Source of the DNA: Bacteroidales bacterium
GTDB lineage: Bacteria; Bacteroidota; Bacteroidia; Bacteroidales; F082
Direction: 5' to 3'
Length of the DNA stretch: 64,000 nucleotides
NCBI GenBank assembly: GCA_017460915.1
Contig: JAFUAA010000002.1
Location: forward strand, 1 to 64,000
Positions within the stretch are counted from its first letter, which is position 1; each line of letters begins with the position of its first letter. The position numbers and the translations under genes are program-made. Positions 41,246 to 49,518 of the stretch are shown piece by piece. Under the pieces are notes generated by a model. That model was given only the letters and a program-made list of their open reading frames with translations. It did not search any database and was not told where the DNA came from.

Positions 41246-41929
41246 TTATTGAGCTTTTTTTGAAACCATGGCTTTTGTGACTTGTAACCCTATTAAAATC
41301 AAAGCATCTGCATAGATGACAATTTGTTGCAAAAGGTTCAAATACGAGGAGAATAGGATTGCAACTAAAAACAATCCTACAGCAAGATATCCTTCTTTGA
41401 TGAATTCTTTTGTTTTTGGTATTGTGAAAAAAGGAACTAGGTCTATTAGAAGAATGAAGAAGAAAACAAAGGTGTGGCATTTAGTCAAGAACAAGAAAAC
41501 CCCAGGTGCGAGAATAAGCATAAGAATGCCAGCTTGATATGATCTGGATAAAAAAAACGGCGGGATTTCTCTTTTCTTTTGATTTACAAACACTTCTTCT
41601 TCCGTATCATAGATTCCTATTGGTAGTTTCCAATAAAACAAACCATTTGTGGCGATTTGGAATTGATTTAAATGGTATAAATCCACACAAACAAAATAGA
41701 AACAATCTTCGGAGACAGATAGTCTTTTTTCGGCTTTCTTCAAACACAATCCTGTTGCTGAAAGCAGATGTTCACCTTGTTCTACCTCAATAGCAACCGA
41801 ATCGCCCCTTTGTAATCTTGCTACTTCCATGCCATCCAAATCCACTATTATGCCTTTGGGGATATGATGAGAGTCATATGGACGCGATATCGTAATGGTC
41901 ACCATGGCTCTGCTATCTTGAGAATTCAT
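41246..41929 (-). CDS. Membrane protein of unknown function, 227 aa
   Basis: The start ATG at 41929 (MNSQDSRAMVTITI) overlaps the upstream lipoprotein gene by 17 nt. The first half is soluble and beta-rich: HHIPKGIIVDLDGMEVARLQ, RGDSVAIEVEQGEHLLSATG is PEGA-like. It is followed by a region that probably senses or binds at the membrane, then four hydrophobic helices (about 130-220: ILMLILAPGVFLFL, FVFFFILLIDLVPFF and others). AT-rich and last in a three-gene unit with the lipoprotein and the 42-codon gene. Unknown family. Confidence 0.65.
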   Translation of the reverse strand: MNSQDSRAMVTITISRPYDSHHIPKGIIVDLDGMEVARLQRGDSVAIEVEQGEHLLSATGLCLKKAEKRLSVSEDCFYFVCVDLYHLNQFQIATNGLFYWKLPIGIYDTEEEVFVNQKKREIPPFFLSRSYQAGILMLILAPGVFLFLTKCHTFVFFFILLIDLVPFFTIPKTKEFIKEGYLAVGLFLVAILFSSYLNLLQQIVIYADALILIGLQVTKAMVSKKAQ

Positions 41930-42755
41930 AAGCGGAAACAGCCGAACACAGAGCGGTATAACCAATTATGATACCAGCCCCTATGGGATTGGGAATGGAA
42001 GCTCCATACCAAAAGATACTGTAAAGTCCTATTAAATCTGATCCGACCCAAGGAGGGAGCAAGTCAAGGTCGTTTTCTGCATGTGCAGACCACAAACCAG
42101 AACTATGCCTATAAACAGACAAAAGCATAAGTTCATTCTTGACCGCATTGTCATTTTGCTCTATTAGCAAAAGGCTTTCGATATTTTTTGCGGCCATGAT
42201 CTTCTCTTCCATAGAATCTGTTCCAAAAACCAAATTTGTTAATTGACTTTGAAAAGATTGAGATGTAATACCAGCATAGTTTTGTAGAGACGTTATGAAC
42301 CCATATACATCGGAAATGATATCTATTGTTCTTTCTCCGTCAATCAATTCATATTGATAACAGAAACTCTTTAGTTCGTGGCTTTGGTTGGTGAGACCTT
42401 TATCAAACAAGAACTCATCTATATAATCAAGTATTGTCTCAATTTGAACATAATAGTCTTGAGTTGGGGGAGCTTGATAAAAAGATGTGTATGATACCAA
42501 AGAGTCTCTCTCCCCATTGGTGAGTACAAATCCATTTTCTTTGAATTGTTCATCCACATATTGACAAATTGCATTATGCAAAACACCAATTGAGTCATAT
42601 GGATTGTTTGCGTTTTCGTAAACCGACGAAGATCTATTAGGCTCTTCTTGCTTGTTTTTGTCATTGTTGGATAAAGAATTGTTTTCTTTCTTACATCCAA
42701 CAAATACAGTGATAAGCAACATCGCTGCAATGATTTTGATATAATTATGTTTCAT
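41913..42755 (-). CDS. Lipoprotein of unknown function, 280 aa
   Basis: A lipoprotein signal peptide (MLLITVFVGCKKENN, lipobox VFVGC), then an Asn/Ser-rich tether and a largely helical domain (YDSIGVLHNAICQYVDEQFK, ILDYIDEFLFDKGL, IMAAKNIESLLLIEQN). It ends in a Gly-rich hydrophobic stretch (NPIGAGIIIGYTALCSAVSA), reminiscent of the C-terminus of several small Bacteroidota peptides and possibly membrane-associated. AT-rich. It lies between a tiny peptide gene (91 nt upstream) and a membrane protein (overlapping). No family recognised. Confidence 0.65.
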   Translation of the reverse strand: MKHNYIKIIAAMLLITVFVGCKKENNSLSNNDKNKQEEPNRSSSVYENANNPYDSIGVLHNAICQYVDEQFKENGFVLTNGERDSLVSYTSFYQAPPTQDYYVQIETILDYIDEFLFDKGLTNQSHELKSFCYQYELIDGERTIDIISDVYGFITSLQNYAGITSQSFQSQLTNLVFGTDSMEEKIMAAKNIESLLLIEQNDNAVKNELMLLSVYRHSSGLWSAHAENDLDLLPPWVGSDLIGLYSIFWYGASIPNPIGAGIIIGYTALCSAVSAYEFSR

Positions 42756-42845
42756 TTTTTGTAAGTATTAATTGTTAAGCGAAAGGATTCTTTTTTTCAT
42801 GCTTTTTGTATCGAAGCATTCTGCTAATAACTTATTGGCAAACAT

Positions 42846-42974
42846 TTATTTGGATGAAAGTACCATAAGCATACATGAAAAGCAATAGAAGAAGAAAGGC
42901 ATACCTCCCGAGCCATTCGATCCTATTTGGTTTAAGGGACCACCGTCTTTTATATTTTGCTTTATTTCACGCAT
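42846..42974 (-). CDS. Small peptide gene, 42 aa, Gly-Gly motif
   Basis: The ATG at 42974 lies 21 nt behind a -7 box (minus strand TACCTTTG, 42996-43003). The peptide begins MREIKQNIKDGGPLNQIGSN, continues GSGG and ends in a hydrophobic Cys-containing segment (MPFFFYCFSCMLMVLSSK). A polar N-terminus, GG near residue 24 and a hydrophobic tail recall double-glycine leader peptides, but the tail is equally a membrane anchor. It is the first gene of a unit with the lipoprotein and the membrane protein. No homologue known to me; that it is translated is inferred from the promoter, the short leader and the clean frame. Confidence 0.5.
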   Translation of the reverse strand: MREIKQNIKDGGPLNQIGSNGSGGMPFFFYCFSCMLMVLSSK

Positions 42975-42995
42975 CTTCCAAAAGTTTTTTCGAAG

Positions 42996-43003
42996 CAAAG
43001 GTA
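42996..43003 (-). promoter_or_regulatory. -7 box of small peptide/lipoprotein unit
   Basis: Minus-strand TACCTTTG in an AT-rich stretch; no closer box precedes the lipoprotein gene. Confidence 0.6.
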
Positions 43004-43127
43004 AATAAAAAAACGAAACAAGAATAAAAAGCAACAAATTTATACTAATTTAGAATTATTCTATCTTATGTTAGGGTAAAATTATTAAAACCGTATTGGC
43101 ACGGAATGAATATCTATTATCATTCTA

Positions 43128-43793
43128 TTACCAAACCGGAAAACTGACTTTCGAGCGGTTGCTCAGGCCAATGTTGAGGCCAAAAAGGTCCTCTAGTTCC
43201 GCTGTCGAGGTGCTAATGATGGGGTCGGTGATTTCCATAGTGACGGTCAAATGTTGCCGATAATTCGTGTACCATACGGTATACGTGGAATCGGTGTCGG
43301 GAATAGGATAGTGATGCCCAGATGACATATTGGAGTCGCACTCGGTCATCCTCACCTCGGCGATTCGGGCAATGGGCTCGTTGGGCAAAGGCTCCGAACC
43401 GCCTTCCACATCGTCAAAGCCCGATGCCGTCACCTTGATTTTGATGACATCACCGATTTGTGGTATATAGTCGCTGGTGAAAAACCAATTGACGACAGGA
43501 TGAAGGTAATGCGCATAATAGCTGGTGTCAGAATCCAACCGCATCTCACCTTTGGATTCTCCATTCACGTAAAGGAAAACTTGGGTACCATCGGGTCTTT
43601 CGTAGTCGGTGATGGTATCGTAAACGAAATCGCTTTTGTAGACGACTGCTTTGATGGGCTCGCCAGGTTGCGCGATGCAGTTGACGACCAATTGAGGGTC
43701 GACATATTCGCCTTTGAACGGGAGGGGCTAGGTGCAGGATGAGAACAGGGCCGTGCCGATAATGAATGCTATTGCTAATTTAATGGTTTTCAT
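43128..43793 (-). pseudogene. DUF4249 lipoprotein, in-frame stop and truncated
   Basis: From the ATG at 43793 the frame reads a lipoprotein signal (MKTIKLAIAFIIGTALFSSC), then TAG at 43728-43730 (codon 22), then continues as the DUF4249 start PFKGEYVDPQLVVNCIAQPG, DTITDYERPDGTQVFLYVNG. DUF4249 proteins are normally about 270-300 residues and sit behind a TonB-dependent receptor. Here the frame ends at about 220 codons, so the 3' end is missing too. Both lesions point to decay. A receptor remnant lies just upstream (43897-43944). Confidence 0.8.
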
Positions 43794-43814
43794 TTTTTTT
43801 GTTACTGTTTTACT

Positions 43815-43886
43815 ATGGCTTATGGCCTATGACTGCGGCCGCTTCCACGGTGGTTGAAGTGGCCATAGTCATCAGCCATTGGCCAT
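43815..43886. repeat. 72-nt palindromic repeat (ATGGCC...GGCCAT)
   Basis: Arms 43815-43834 and 43867-43886 match at about 16 of 20 positions. Inner GGCC-CTTC/GAAG-GGCC pairing continues the hairpin. It lies between two gene remnants. Confidence 0.7.
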
Positions 43887-43896
43887 CTTTGTTATT

Positions 43897-43944
43897 TTAA
43901 AATTTAAATCCGTAGGAAAAGGAGATGGAGATGTTTTGTGTACC
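43897..43944 (-). pseudogene. C-terminal remnant of TonB-dependent receptor or outer-membrane barrel
   Basis: The last 16 codons of a barrel protein remain: GTQNISISFSYGFKF and a stop, the alternating pattern and C-terminal Phe of an outer-membrane strand. Upstream the frame runs into a dispersed repeat (43946-43979). DUF4249 genes usually follow a TonB receptor, so this is probably the end of that receptor, the rest being deleted. Confidence 0.6.
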
Positions 43945-43945
43945 A

Positions 43946-43979
43946 GCCTTGCGTAGGGCGAACCGCGTGCGTCCGCAGA
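43946..43979. repeat. GCGTAGGGCGAACCGCGTGC-type repeat
   Basis: Minus-strand GCGGACGCACGCGG...GCCCTACGC resembles the element at 28801-28834 (GGACGCATGCGATGCGTCCC then TACGG). It marks the break between two gene fragments. Confidence 0.55.
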
Positions 43980-43992
43980 CGATATCAACGAA

Positions 43993-44187
43993 TCAAATAC
44001 GCCATGAACTGCCACAAACCCAATAATCTGGCAGCATAGCCAATGCACTGTCGGGCCACTGCCGCATCACGCCGTCGATAGCCGACAATCGCTGAAGCAT
44101 CGCATCAGAACAACCCTCTTCCGCCTTTCTGTCGCAAGAGGCCATTGCCGCCAACGGCAGGAAGCCAAATCAAACGAGTCTTTTCAT
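43993..44187 (-). pseudogene. Lipoprotein fragment of helical-repeat type, in-frame stop
   Basis: The ATG at 44187 opens MKRLV, then TGA at 44170-44172, then a lipoprotein core LPLAAMASCDRKAEEGCSDA and MLQRLSAIDGVMRQWPDSAL, AMLPDYW, and a stop. The pattern QWPDSALAML is typical of Bacteroidales TPR lipoproteins and sensor proteins, which are several hundred residues long. Only the first 60 remain. No -7 box is needed or seen. Together with the two neighbouring remnants this is a decay cluster. Confidence 0.65.
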
Positions 44188-44224
44188 GGTTGCAAAATTA
44201 TAAAATAACAACGGACATTTTCAT

Positions 44225-44232
44225 TATCTTTG
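44225..44232 (+). promoter_or_regulatory. -7 box of CYTH gene
   Basis: TATCTTTG, 20 nt upstream of the ATG at 44253. Confidence 0.7.
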
Positions 44233-44252
44233 CAACTTCAAACCATCGAATT

Positions 44253-44723
44253 ATGTTCCAGGAAATCGAACGGAAGTTTTTGGTCTCCAGCGACTTCAAG
44301 ACGGAGGCCGTCGAAACCACCGACATCATTCAAGTCTATCTGAGCCACAAGCCCACGGTGCGCGTGCGCATCAGGGGCGAACGCGGCTATCTGACCATCA
44401 AAGGCCTCATTGGCCCAACGGGCTTGTCGCGCTTCGAGTGGGAGAAGGAAATCACGAAGGCCGAGGCTGAGGCCTTGCTCCAGTTGGCCGAGCCTGGCCG
44501 TATCGAGAAGACCCGCTATTTGGTGAAAAACACCGACGGCATCCACACATGGGAGGTGGACGAGTTCCACGGCGACAACGAAGGGCTCGTCATGGCCGAA
44601 ATCGAGCTCCAGTCGGAGGCCGACACCTTCGACCGCCCTTCATGGCTAGGCAAGGAGGTCACCGGCGACCCTCGCTACTACAACTCCGCCCTGAAAAAAC
44701 ACCCCTACAAGATGTGGAAATGA
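44253..44723 (+). CDS. CYTH-domain triphosphatase-like protein
   Basis: A 156-residue CYTH protein. It starts MFQEIERKFLVSSDF with the ExExK signature (EIERK), then VRVRIRGERGYLTIKG, the charged strands of the tunnel fold, and TWEVDEFHGDNEGLVMAEIE. CYTH proteins of this size hydrolyse inorganic or nucleoside triphosphates using divalent metal. The ATG at 44253 gives the canonical N-terminus. Single cytoplasmic gene. Confidence 0.92.
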   Translation: MFQEIERKFLVSSDFKTEAVETTDIIQVYLSHKPTVRVRIRGERGYLTIKGLIGPTGLSRFEWEKEITKAEAEALLQLAEPGRIEKTRYLVKNTDGIHTWEVDEFHGDNEGLVMAEIELQSEADTFDRPSWLGKEVTGDPRYYNSALKKHPYKMWK

Positions 44724-44756
44724 AAGTTTTTTTTTCGTGGCAATCGCAAAAATCCC

Positions 44757-44764
44757 TATTTTTG
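44757..44764 (+). promoter_or_regulatory. -7 box of lamin-tail protein gene
   Basis: TATTTTTG, 24 nt upstream of the ATG at 44789, immediately after the CYTH gene. Confidence 0.65.
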
Positions 44765-44788
44765 TCCTCTCCTAAAACCGCTCACGCC

Positions 44789-47371
44789 ATGAAAAAGACA
44801 CTCTTGCTCCTGCTTTTGCTTCCCTTTACGCATTTCGCCCAAGTCACCGACGACTTCGCCGACGGCGATTTCAGCCAGAACCCAGCTTGGTCGGGAACGA
44901 CGGAGCAATATATCGTCAACAGCAACCAGCAACTGCAACTCAATGCCGAAGGCGAAGGGACGGCCTATCTTTCCTTGCCCATCATCGAATACGAGACCAT
45001 GGAATGGCAGTTCTGGATTCGGGAGGCTTTTGCCCCGTCGGGCAACAACTACACCAACGTGTGGCTCAGCGCCGACCAAGCCGATTTGAGCCAAGCCATG
45101 CAAGGCTATTTCCTCCGTTTCGGCGAAGGCGGTAGCAACGATGCCATCGAACTCATCCGAAAAGATGCCGATGGGCAACAAAGCATTTGTCGAGGCACGG
45201 AAGGCACCATCGCGGCCTCGTTTGCCGTGGCGGTCAAGGTGACCTGCGACCGCGAAGGCAACTGGATGATTCAGGCTTGCTATGACAACTCTGCCGTTTA
45301 CGTCATCGAGGCCCAAGGCGTTGACGACAGCTATGGCAAAGGCGGCTATTTCGGCTTTTGGTCCAAGTTCACCTCGAGCAACGCCAAGAAGATCTATTTC
45401 GACGACGTCTACGTCGGCCCGCGCATCATCGACCACGAGCCACCCCAATTGCTGACTTGCGAGGTTCTCGATTTGACGCATCTGCAACTGGCTTTCAACG
45501 AAGCACTCGACGAGGCCACGGCACTGAACCGCGACAATTATTCCATCGACAATGGCTTGGGTCATCCTGCCGCGGTCAGTTTTGGCGACAACGCGGCCTC
45601 CATCGTCCTCGAATTGGACCGCGAAATCGGCAATGGCGTCAACTACACCTTGACGGTCATCGGGGTTAAGGACTTGTGGAACAACACGATGGAACCCACC
45701 ACCAAGACCTTCTCGATTTACGAAGCCTCGGAGTACGACGTCGTCATCAATGAGATCATGGCCGACCCTAACCCCGTGGTGGGCTTGCCCGAATGGGAAT
45801 TTGTGGAGCTCTACAACACCACCGACTTTGGCATCGACCTGAAAGACTGGCAGATACAAATCGGTTCCAGCGACAACACCTTTGGTAGTTTCGTCCTTGA
45901 ACCGCATGCTTATGTCATTTTGTGCCATAACGATGCGGTTGCGGAGCTGCGTCAATACGGCGACTGCATCGGCTTCGGCAGCTTCTCGGTGGGCAACACC
46001 TCTTCGGCGATGTACCTCTACAGCAAGTCGGGCACGCTGATTTCGAGGGTCAACTTCAACAATACTTGGTACCACGATACGAACAAAGCCAATGGCGGCT
46101 GGTCGGTGGAGCAAATCGACCCGCTGAACCCCTGTGCGGGTGCTTCCAACTGGACGGCTTCTGTTGACGCCTCGGGCGGCACGCCGGGTCATATTAATTC
46201 CGTCAATGGCGAGAACGACGTCCAGCCCAAGGTGGAGCGTGTGAGCATGTTTGGCAACTTCATTGTCCAGATTTGGTTCGACCAGCAAATGGACGCGGCT
46301 AGCCTCCTGCCGACGCAGAACTATCTCGTCGAGGAACTGGGTGAGCATCCCGACCAAGTGGAAATCAATCCGAACGACCCGAATTACGTGGGTCTCATCT
46401 TCGATCACGGTTTTGAAGTGGGTTCGGTTTACACCATCATTATCAACAACGTGACTAACTGCGTGGGCAACCCCATCGAGGCGGATACGCGCCTGCCATT
46501 TGGCCTGCCCAACGACATCGCCGAAGGCGAAATCCTGATTAATGAGATTCTTTTCGACCCGATTTCTCCTGGCGTGGATTATGTGGAACTTTACAACAAT
46601 TCATCCAAGACCTTCGACCTCAGCACTTTGATGCTCGGCGTGATTCGCGAAGGCACGTTCCCTAATCCCGCCGACACCACTCTGAAGGAAATCACTGCCG
46701 ACAGCCGTCTGTTCATGCCGAACACATACGTTTTGTTGTCCGCCAACAGCGAAATTGTGGGCGAGCAGTACGACTGTCCGACCGACAACTTCGTGCAGAT
46801 GGCATCGTTTCCGAGCTATGCCAACGCGGGCGGCACGGCCATCCTCATGGGCAAGGACGGCACCCTGGTCGACCAGATGGCTTTCTCCGAAAAGATGCAC
46901 TATCCGTTGCTGAAAGTCACCAAAGGCGTGGCGCTGGAGCGTGTTAGCTTCGACCAGCCCTCGATGGATGCCGACAACTGGCATTCCGCTGCCGAGAGCG
47001 TGCATTTCGGCACGCCGGGTCAACCCAATTCGATGAGGCAAGCCGCCGAGCCTTCGACTGACGAAATCTCCATCAGTCCCGATGTGTTCTCGCCCGATGG
47101 CGACGGCTATGACGACGCCTGTTTCATCAACTACCGTTTTGACGAGACGGGTTACACGATGAACATCTACATTTTCAACGTGGCGGGACAATTAATCCGT
47201 CATTTGGTGAAAGGCGAATTGGTGGGGCAGGAGGGCAGCGCCCTTTGGAACGGCCTCGACAACAACGGCAACAAGGTACCCGTCGGCGTCTACGTCGTCG
47301 TCACCGAGGTGTTCAATTTCAACGGCACGGTGAAACAATTCAAGAATGCTGCCGTCGTTGGAACGCGCTAA
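44789..47371 (+). CDS. Secreted lamin-tail-domain protein with gliding/T9SS-type C-terminus, 860 aa
   Basis: Signal peptide (MKKTLLLLLLLPFTHFAQ), then a concanavalin-like N-terminal domain (about 25-215), an Ig-like domain (LDLTHLQLAFNEALDEATAL) and two lamin-tail domains: VVINEIMADPNPV with EFVELYN, and ILINEILFDPISPGVDYVEL. Another Ig-like module separates them. The last 90 residues (ISPDVFSPDGDGYDDACFIN, LIRHLVKGELVGQEGSALWN, GLDNNGNKVPVGVYVVVTEV) form a FlgD/CHU_C-like end as in type IX secretion cargo. An extracellular adhesin or nuclease scaffold is possible; no catalytic motif is seen. The stop overlaps the perfect palindrome at 47371-47406. Confidence 0.85.
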   Translation: MKKTLLLLLLLPFTHFAQVTDDFADGDFSQNPAWSGTTEQYIVNSNQQLQLNAEGEGTAYLSLPIIEYETMEWQFWIREAFAPSGNNYTNVWLSADQADLSQAMQGYFLRFGEGGSNDAIELIRKDADGQQSICRGTEGTIAASFAVAVKVTCDREGNWMIQACYDNSAVYVIEAQGVDDSYGKGGYFGFWSKFTSSNAKKIYFDDVYVGPRIIDHEPPQLLTCEVLDLTHLQLAFNEALDEATALNRDNYSIDNGLGHPAAVSFGDNAASIVLELDREIGNGVNYTLTVIGVKDLWNNTMEPTTKTFSIYEASEYDVVINEIMADPNPVVGLPEWEFVELYNTTDFGIDLKDWQIQIGSSDNTFGSFVLEPHAYVILCHNDAVAELRQYGDCIGFGSFSVGNTSSAMYLYSKSGTLISRVNFNNTWYHDTNKANGGWSVEQIDPLNPCAGASNWTASVDASGGTPGHINSVNGENDVQPKVERVSMFGNFIVQIWFDQQMDAASLLPTQNYLVEELGEHPDQVEINPNDPNYVGLIFDHGFEVGSVYTIIINNVTNCVGNPIEADTRLPFGLPNDIAEGEILINEILFDPISPGVDYVELYNNSSKTFDLSTLMLGVIREGTFPNPADTTLKEITADSRLFMPNTYVLLSANSEIVGEQYDCPTDNFVQMASFPSYANAGGTAILMGKDGTLVDQMAFSEKMHYPLLKVTKGVALERVSFDQPSMDADNWHSAAESVHFGTPGQPNSMRQAAEPSTDEISISPDVFSPDGDGYDDACFINYRFDETGYTMNIYIFNVAGQLIRHLVKGELVGQEGSALWNGLDNNGNKVPVGVYVVVTEVFNFNGTVKQFKNAAVVGTR

Positions 47372-47406
47372 TCTGTAGAGACGTTGCGCGCAACGTCTCT
47401 ACAGAT
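47371..47406. repeat. Perfect 36-nt palindrome between convergent genes
   Basis: The sequence equals its own reverse complement over 36 nt (ATCTGTAGAGACGTTGCG and its mirror). Its first base is the last base of the plus-strand stop and it contains the stop of the minus-strand phosphatase. Probably a bidirectional terminator derived from a dispersed repeat. Confidence 0.9.
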
Positions 47407-48109
47407 CCATGTTAGATTGCGCCACAATCTGTTTCGTATCGGGATTGAAGGCGGTCAGATTTCCTAGTCCAGGCTTGTCGGTCACGTAGACGCCGTTGTC
47501 CAAGGCAATGAAGTCGTAGTTGGCGTTTTGTTCGATGACGAGCGTCATGAAGCTGTAGTCGACGGGGATGTGGCCATGAATGATCTTCTTGCCATGGTTC
47601 TTGTTGTAGTCGACCTTGAACTTGCGGGTCCACATTATGCTTCTTGTATCTTCAAACGGGTCGGCGATGCTGAAGTTCATGCCGGCGTGCACCAGAATGT
47701 AATCCTCCAGTTCGATGTAGGGCAGGCATTCATTCATCCAATCTATATACATCTTGGGAATCTCGCGCGGATGCTTTGTGCCGAAGCTCTCCAAGGTGGC
47801 TTTGGCGCCCACGGCTTCCCATTCCTTCTGCTCGGGGTGCTTGCCGCCGAAGAGCTTCTTCTTTTGGTCAGCTTCGTAGGCTTTCACGCACATGTCCTCG
47901 TGGTTGCCTTTTAGGAAATGCACGTTGTATTCTTCCTGTTGCAAATGCATCAGATAGTCGATGACGCCTTTGCCGTCGGGACCTCGGTCGATGTAGTCGC
48001 CCAAAAAGAAGAGTTCGTCGTTTTTGCCCACCTTGAGTGTGTTCGTCAGCAGTGCCTTCAGGGTGCGCAAACAGCCGTGAATGTCGGGGATGATCCAGCG
48101 ATGTGTCAT
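47399..48109 (-). CDS. Serine/threonine or dinucleotide phosphatase (PrpA/ApaH-like)
   Basis: A 236-residue metallophosphatase of the lambda phosphatase group. Metal motifs are IPDIHGCLRTL (DxH), FFLGDYIDRGPDG (GDxxDRG) and FLKGNHEDM (GNHE), with later His in YILVHAGMNF and KIIHGHIPVDY. It removes phosphate from protein Ser/Thr or cleaves nucleotide substrates; the precise substrate is not evident. The ATG at 48109 matches the family start; the longer frame overlaps plsC. It lies 11 nt after plsC on the same strand. Confidence 0.9.
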   Translation of the reverse strand: MTHRWIIPDIHGCLRTLKALLTNTLKVGKNDELFFLGDYIDRGPDGKGVIDYLMHLQQEEYNVHFLKGNHEDMCVKAYEADQKKKLFGGKHPEQKEWEAVGAKATLESFGTKHPREIPKMYIDWMNECLPYIELEDYILVHAGMNFSIADPFEDTRSIMWTRKFKVDYNKNHGKKIIHGHIPVDYSFMTLVIEQNANYDFIALDNGVYVTDKPGLGNLTAFNPDTKQIVAQSNMDL

Positions 48110-48120
48110 GGCTATGGTTT

Positions 48121-49410
48121 TTAGAACAACTTGTTGAGGTTCAAGGCTTCGTATTGTTTCCGGAGTCGGGTCTTGAATGTCCAACGCACGTCGGAGATCC
48201 AGCGGCGCGACAGCTCGCAGTAGTCCACAAACAAGGAATAGGAGAAGAAGAGCAGCACCGTGCCGCACAAGGCCCAAATCCAAGGTAAGTTGCAGAACAA
48301 CACGATGGTGCCTGCAACGAAGACGAGCGGGAAGAGCACAAAGCGCACGCCATAACTGACCGTGTTGCCGAAGGCGGGATCCTTCAGCTTGCCTCTGATG
48401 ATCAGCGTGATGAGCCATATGGGAAGCGTGACGACAGCCGAAGCCACGAAATAGGGAAGCCCTGTCAGCAAAACGGCTAACTTCCAGAGCGAGTTGAGCA
48501 AAGGATATTTCTTTGCCGTCGAAGTGACCGAGATCTTCTGGCGTTCACGTTCGTGGGCAAAGGCCATGACGCGCTCAAAGAGCTTTTGGGCTTCTTCTGG
48601 TTTTTCTTCCTTGAAATTCAATACCTTGCTGACAGTTTCGCGGTTGCGGAGCATCTTCTTGTAGAGTCCGCCGGCGCGTTTTTCGTTCTTCATTTTCACG
48701 ATTTCCCAGATGGCGTCATAGTCTTCGTTGTCGGGGATGTAGGTGAAGAGTTTCGCGATTTCGTTGTGCAGCATGTCTTTCAAGTGGTTGATGTTCACGG
48801 CCTCGTTTTCCTCGGTCGTGTGCTTGAAGAACTCCGTTACGTTGATGGCTGGCCCGAAATTAATCATCGCCGTGCTGCGAAAGCGGAAGTAGTCGCCGTA
48901 TTCGATGGCGGTTGGGATGATGTAGATGGGGTTCTCGTCTCCGAATTGTTTGTTGGCGTCGATGGCGATGTGGAACAAACCCTTGCCCATGCGCATCAGC
49001 GAGTGCTTGGTACGGTGCATGCCTTCGGGGAAGAGGTAGAGGTCGACATGGTCGTGGATGACGTCGACGGCCTTGTTGAGCGAGTCGTCGTTTTGGCGGA
49101 CGGCCGCCACGCCGTTCCGAATCCTGAAGATGGGCAAGATACGTAGGAAATGCAATATCTTGGCCACGGTGGGGTTCTTGAAGATGTCACCTCGCGCGAT
49201 GAAGACTTTCTTGATGTTGTCAGACGACAGCAGCACCAGGGCGTCCATCAGCGTGTTGCTGTGGTTGACGCCGAAAATCGTGGCTTTGTCCTTGGGAAGG
49301 TTTTCCTTTCCGTGGACCTCAAACCTGCGGTACGAACGGCGCGTTTGCCAGTTGACGTAAGGGAGGAAAAACGAATACCAAAAGTCCGAATCTTGTATTT
49401 TCTTGGCCAT
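48121..49410 (-). CDS. plsC: 1-acyl-glycerol-3-phosphate acyltransferase-like protein
   Basis: A 429-residue PlsC-type acyltransferase. NHSNTLMDALVLLSS is the HxxxxD active site (about residues 50-55) and YLFPEGMHRTKHSLMRMGKG contains the EGxxR-like motif. TAIEYGDYFRFRSTAMINFG is a later family block. The C-terminal third (about 320-410) has two or more membrane helices (LPYFVASAVVTLPIWLITLI, FVLFPLVFVAGTIVLFCNLP). The family is about 240 residues, so this longer two-part form is the membrane-anchored Bacteroidota type. It acylates lysophosphatidate or a related lipid. Two -7 boxes stand in front. Confidence 0.88.
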   Translation of the reverse strand: MAKKIQDSDFWYSFFLPYVNWQTRRSYRRFEVHGKENLPKDKATIFGVNHSNTLMDALVLLSSDNIKKVFIARGDIFKNPTVAKILHFLRILPIFRIRNGVAAVRQNDDSLNKAVDVIHDHVDLYLFPEGMHRTKHSLMRMGKGLFHIAIDANKQFGDENPIYIIPTAIEYGDYFRFRSTAMINFGPAINVTEFFKHTTEENEAVNINHLKDMLHNEIAKLFTYIPDNEDYDAIWEIVKMKNEKRAGGLYKKMLRNRETVSKVLNFKEEKPEEAQKLFERVMAFAHERERQKISVTSTAKKYPLLNSLWKLAVLLTGLPYFVASAVVTLPIWLITLIIRGKLKDPAFGNTVSYGVRFVLFPLVFVAGTIVLFCNLPWIWALCGTVLLFFSYSLFVDYCELSRRWISDVRWTFKTRLRKQYEALNLNKLF

Positions 49411-49418
49411 TTGAATCG

Positions 49419-49439
49419 CAAAATTAAAGGACAAAAGTA
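49419..49439 (-). promoter_or_regulatory. Two -7 boxes of plsC-like gene
   Basis: Minus-strand TACTTTTG (49432-49439) and TAATTTTG (49419-49426), the latter ending 8 nt before the ATG. Confidence 0.6.
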
Positions 49440-49518
49440 CATATTTCTCATTTACATTGGTTCTTTTTTTCAACCAAATCATTATTTTTACTACTTTTAC
49501 GGCCTCAAATCGCACGAA

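Noticed and set aside
469..44187. A variant genetic code or stop-codon readthrough
   Set aside because: The interrupted genes use TAA, TAG and TGA in turn and all intact genes end normally, so separate decay events are simpler.
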